This document shows, piece after piece, positions 55,301 to 58,300 of a DNA stretch of 64,000 nt (positions within the stretch are counted from its first letter, which is position 1; every line of letters begins with the position of its first letter). A program made the translations under genes and the position numbers. The notes beneath the pieces were generated by a model. That model made no database searches. It worked only from the letters and a program-made list of their open reading frames with translations, and was not told the DNA's origin. This DNA comes from Opisthorchis felineus (Eukaryota; Platyhelminthes; Trematoda; Opisthorchiida; Opisthorchiidae): assembly GCA_004794785.1 (NCBI GenBank), contig SJOL01008788.1, forward strand, positions 106,053-170,052, written 5' to 3'.

Positions 55301-58300
55301 AATCAGAGAAACTCGTAAAAGTTTTTTTTTGTTTTGACTTATGCCAGTTTTTTTATTTCTCACACTTAGGTTGGGAGTAAGACCATGGGGAAATATGCTA
55401 TCCATTAGACTCTACATCTACCCATATCGCCTTGCATCTTCATTCACTATCTCTCGACCTCCAACCGGGACTTCGAGATATACCCACCGTAACCAAGTCC
55501 GTAGTCAAATTCTTGATTCTCTTGCCCCACGTCATTGGCTGATTTTTTAACTTCCACTAACAACAACCATGAGTAGTGACCGGCGAAGAATTTGATGGTC
55601 ACGTATTCGCAGAATGTGTCGCGGCCACCCGAGTCGCCGAACCGAAATCAACTCCTGTAATGATGGGCTATATAGAACTTGGACTTCTTGGTGAAACCTT
55701 TCGTTTCTGACTCAGGGCTTCCACCAGATATAAGCAATACTGTGTGTACGCCCGCTTCCCATGACCACGAGCTTGTGCATGTCAATGGAGCTAGCGGGCC
55801 AAGTTTCATAAAACATATAACAATATTGTGTTCCTTCATGGGAAACTGCATATCACACAGATACCAAAGATATTTTGACGGTGTGCGTGCTAGTCTTGTG
55901 TTGGGTGTACGCAGTGCACCTTGTTCTCGATACGTCCACTTGACTCAGCTTCCGAATTGCACAAATTTCCCTCTGTCACTTCTAGTACATCTTCCCGCAG
56001 GGTGATTTCAGATGCGGATGTTATCCAACCTTGGAGTGTTACTTGACGTCTCGAAGGCGCGAAACGCACACCGAATCGCGCAGCCTCGATCGTAGGACCA
56101 TGTAACAAATTTTGCTTTGAGCCAGAGCCATTACCCAGATCCATAGGTTTTGTCTTTGGAAGCGCAAGAGCCATAGTTAAGAAGGGTCCCTTGAAAGATA
56201 TCATCGACAACAGAGTTGAAGAGGAACGAGGAACTAAGGTAACCTTGTTACAAGCCGTCAAAGACAGGAAATAGTATTGACAGTTTTGCATAGTCCTAAC
56301 CTTATCAGACGTTTGTATAATGTCTGAAACACGTGTCCGGCACCCCATTCTTAAATAGACAGTCCCATAAGACCTTTCTATCAGCCGCACCTACGTCTGG
56401 AAAGCCCAAAACAACCGGTCTCTGGCAGATGTGACAAGGTTCCAATGTCTGGCGTAGGTCAGCGTAGCCTCGACAAGGGCGGAAATCGGCTCGTTCCTCT
56501 CTTGTCTGTTCACCACGCCAGTGACTTAGCTTACGAAAGCCAGGAGTTCTGGCTTATCACGATCATTACGGACTTCTTTTTCGAGTCTCGGGGCGCTATC
56601 GACTCACCCAAGTGTGGAGAAAACTTTTCATCAGGTCAGACCTTTGAGAACACACCGGTATGAGGCTGGCCAGAAAGTGGTCACATCGCTTCACACGCAA
56701 CTTGACTCCACTAGTCTTGTGATGGGCCCGTCAGTATATGGCGAAGTCCAGAACCGGAAACTATCTGACCGTAACAGGGCAAGATGCAGTCCGGTGGTAT
56801 GATGCCGTTTCACCATCGTGATTCACATTTTCTTGCAGCTGTTTGTCAGAATCGTAGGTTTACGAAAGGGTGTCTGTCATCACAGACTTTTCATGAGCTT
56901 ATGTAGATGGAGATTTCGCTTAAACGGTAGGTAAATGGGTATGCGCAATTTTCTGTGGCTGTTTTCTTGATAACAAATGTCCCACGTGTCACACTCGACA
57001 AGAGCTGTTCTGAACTAAATCTAGGGCCGGACTGTTCAGCTACCTGACCCCACATGAGATTGAACGCTAAATCCACCAAGCATGCACTGAAGATAGCAAT
57101 CGCTGTACGACTCAACCGAACTCCGCTCAACATTATTTGCCCCTTATTTCTCACTTTCGCTTAAACAACCACTGGTCACCTTCATCCGTGGATATACATT
57201 GAGCAAGATAGGAAGTATCGTAGAAGAAAATCGTGAGTGGACCAGTGGAATGGCGACAAAGCTATTCCTCAATCAGCCAATCATATCAAGAGTTACCAAC
57301 TTCGGAGCACTGATGATGACCCCACAATTGGTGACGAAACGTTTGCCGGCAAATTGCCAAGCTAGGCGATCGAATCAACATCCATGTGATCCGTAACCAA
57401 GACGTCTCTTTCAAGTCTTTATTGATTGGTTGTCAAGTATTCAGCGCAAAAGAACATGGGACACAAATCAGTTCGAACGAGGATTAAACAGTCTATCACT
57501 TGTCATCCAAATGCAAGTTCACTGTCAGTTCGTCAGGAGTTCATGTCAGTTTGGTTACCGGGGTCATTTTGAAAAGTACTCTTTTTCGGAGAGTGCGTGT
57601 TGAGTTCCGGGGACGCTGGCTGTTGGGGGAGCTATCCTTTTCGCCGCCTTTGACGGTACACGTCATGCGATTGTCCGGCTCGCTCAGTACCAGGCAACTT
57701 CTGATACATTTTAAATGAAGTGCTGCATTCTCCTTACCGTCGTGGTGGGATCTCGGAGCACACCGGGCAGTAACGGTTCAGCAGGTGCGCCCTAGACTCT
57801 GCCGTAACTATACAGTTCAACATCGTTCAACCGTTTGTGTACCTGTCCTCCCACTTTTCTATTGTCCACTTCGCGACTGATCACTGTAAGAATCCATACC
57901 GAACTCAAAGAGGAAATCCGTCGACTTTGAGAAAATGCTTCCGATTGGGTTATTACTGTGTAGTTTCTAAAAGAAAACTGTACTCTCTGTCCTGTTTCGG
58001 CTGTTGATTCTACAGGCATATAGGGATTCATTACAGTTCACCATCCCGTCTGAGAATGAGGAGATGCTTTTGAAAGATGCATTTGAAAGTATAACGTCTT
58101 CTGTTCCCACTGTTGCACCTCTGTTTTCCATCGGAACTAACTCCCGGAGTACTGTTCTAGAAACCACTTGGATCTGTGGTTCGTTTGTCACGATTGGATT
58201 CTAAGGAATGAGCACACACAATGATTTCAACCAACGCTGGGATCGATTTTCTCGCGTTATTCTTATGTGTATATCCTTATTACGAGCCGGTTCTCCAATT

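Noticed and set aside
55679..56005. Possible SUCO exon after the acceptor at about 55716
   Set aside because: It would have to start in phase 1, but exon 16 ends in phase 0. In phase 0 it meets a stop after five codons.
55890..56390. Minus-strand frame of 166 codons
   Set aside because: No recognisable domain, and no splice or repeat evidence on that strand; length alone is not enough in 64 kb.
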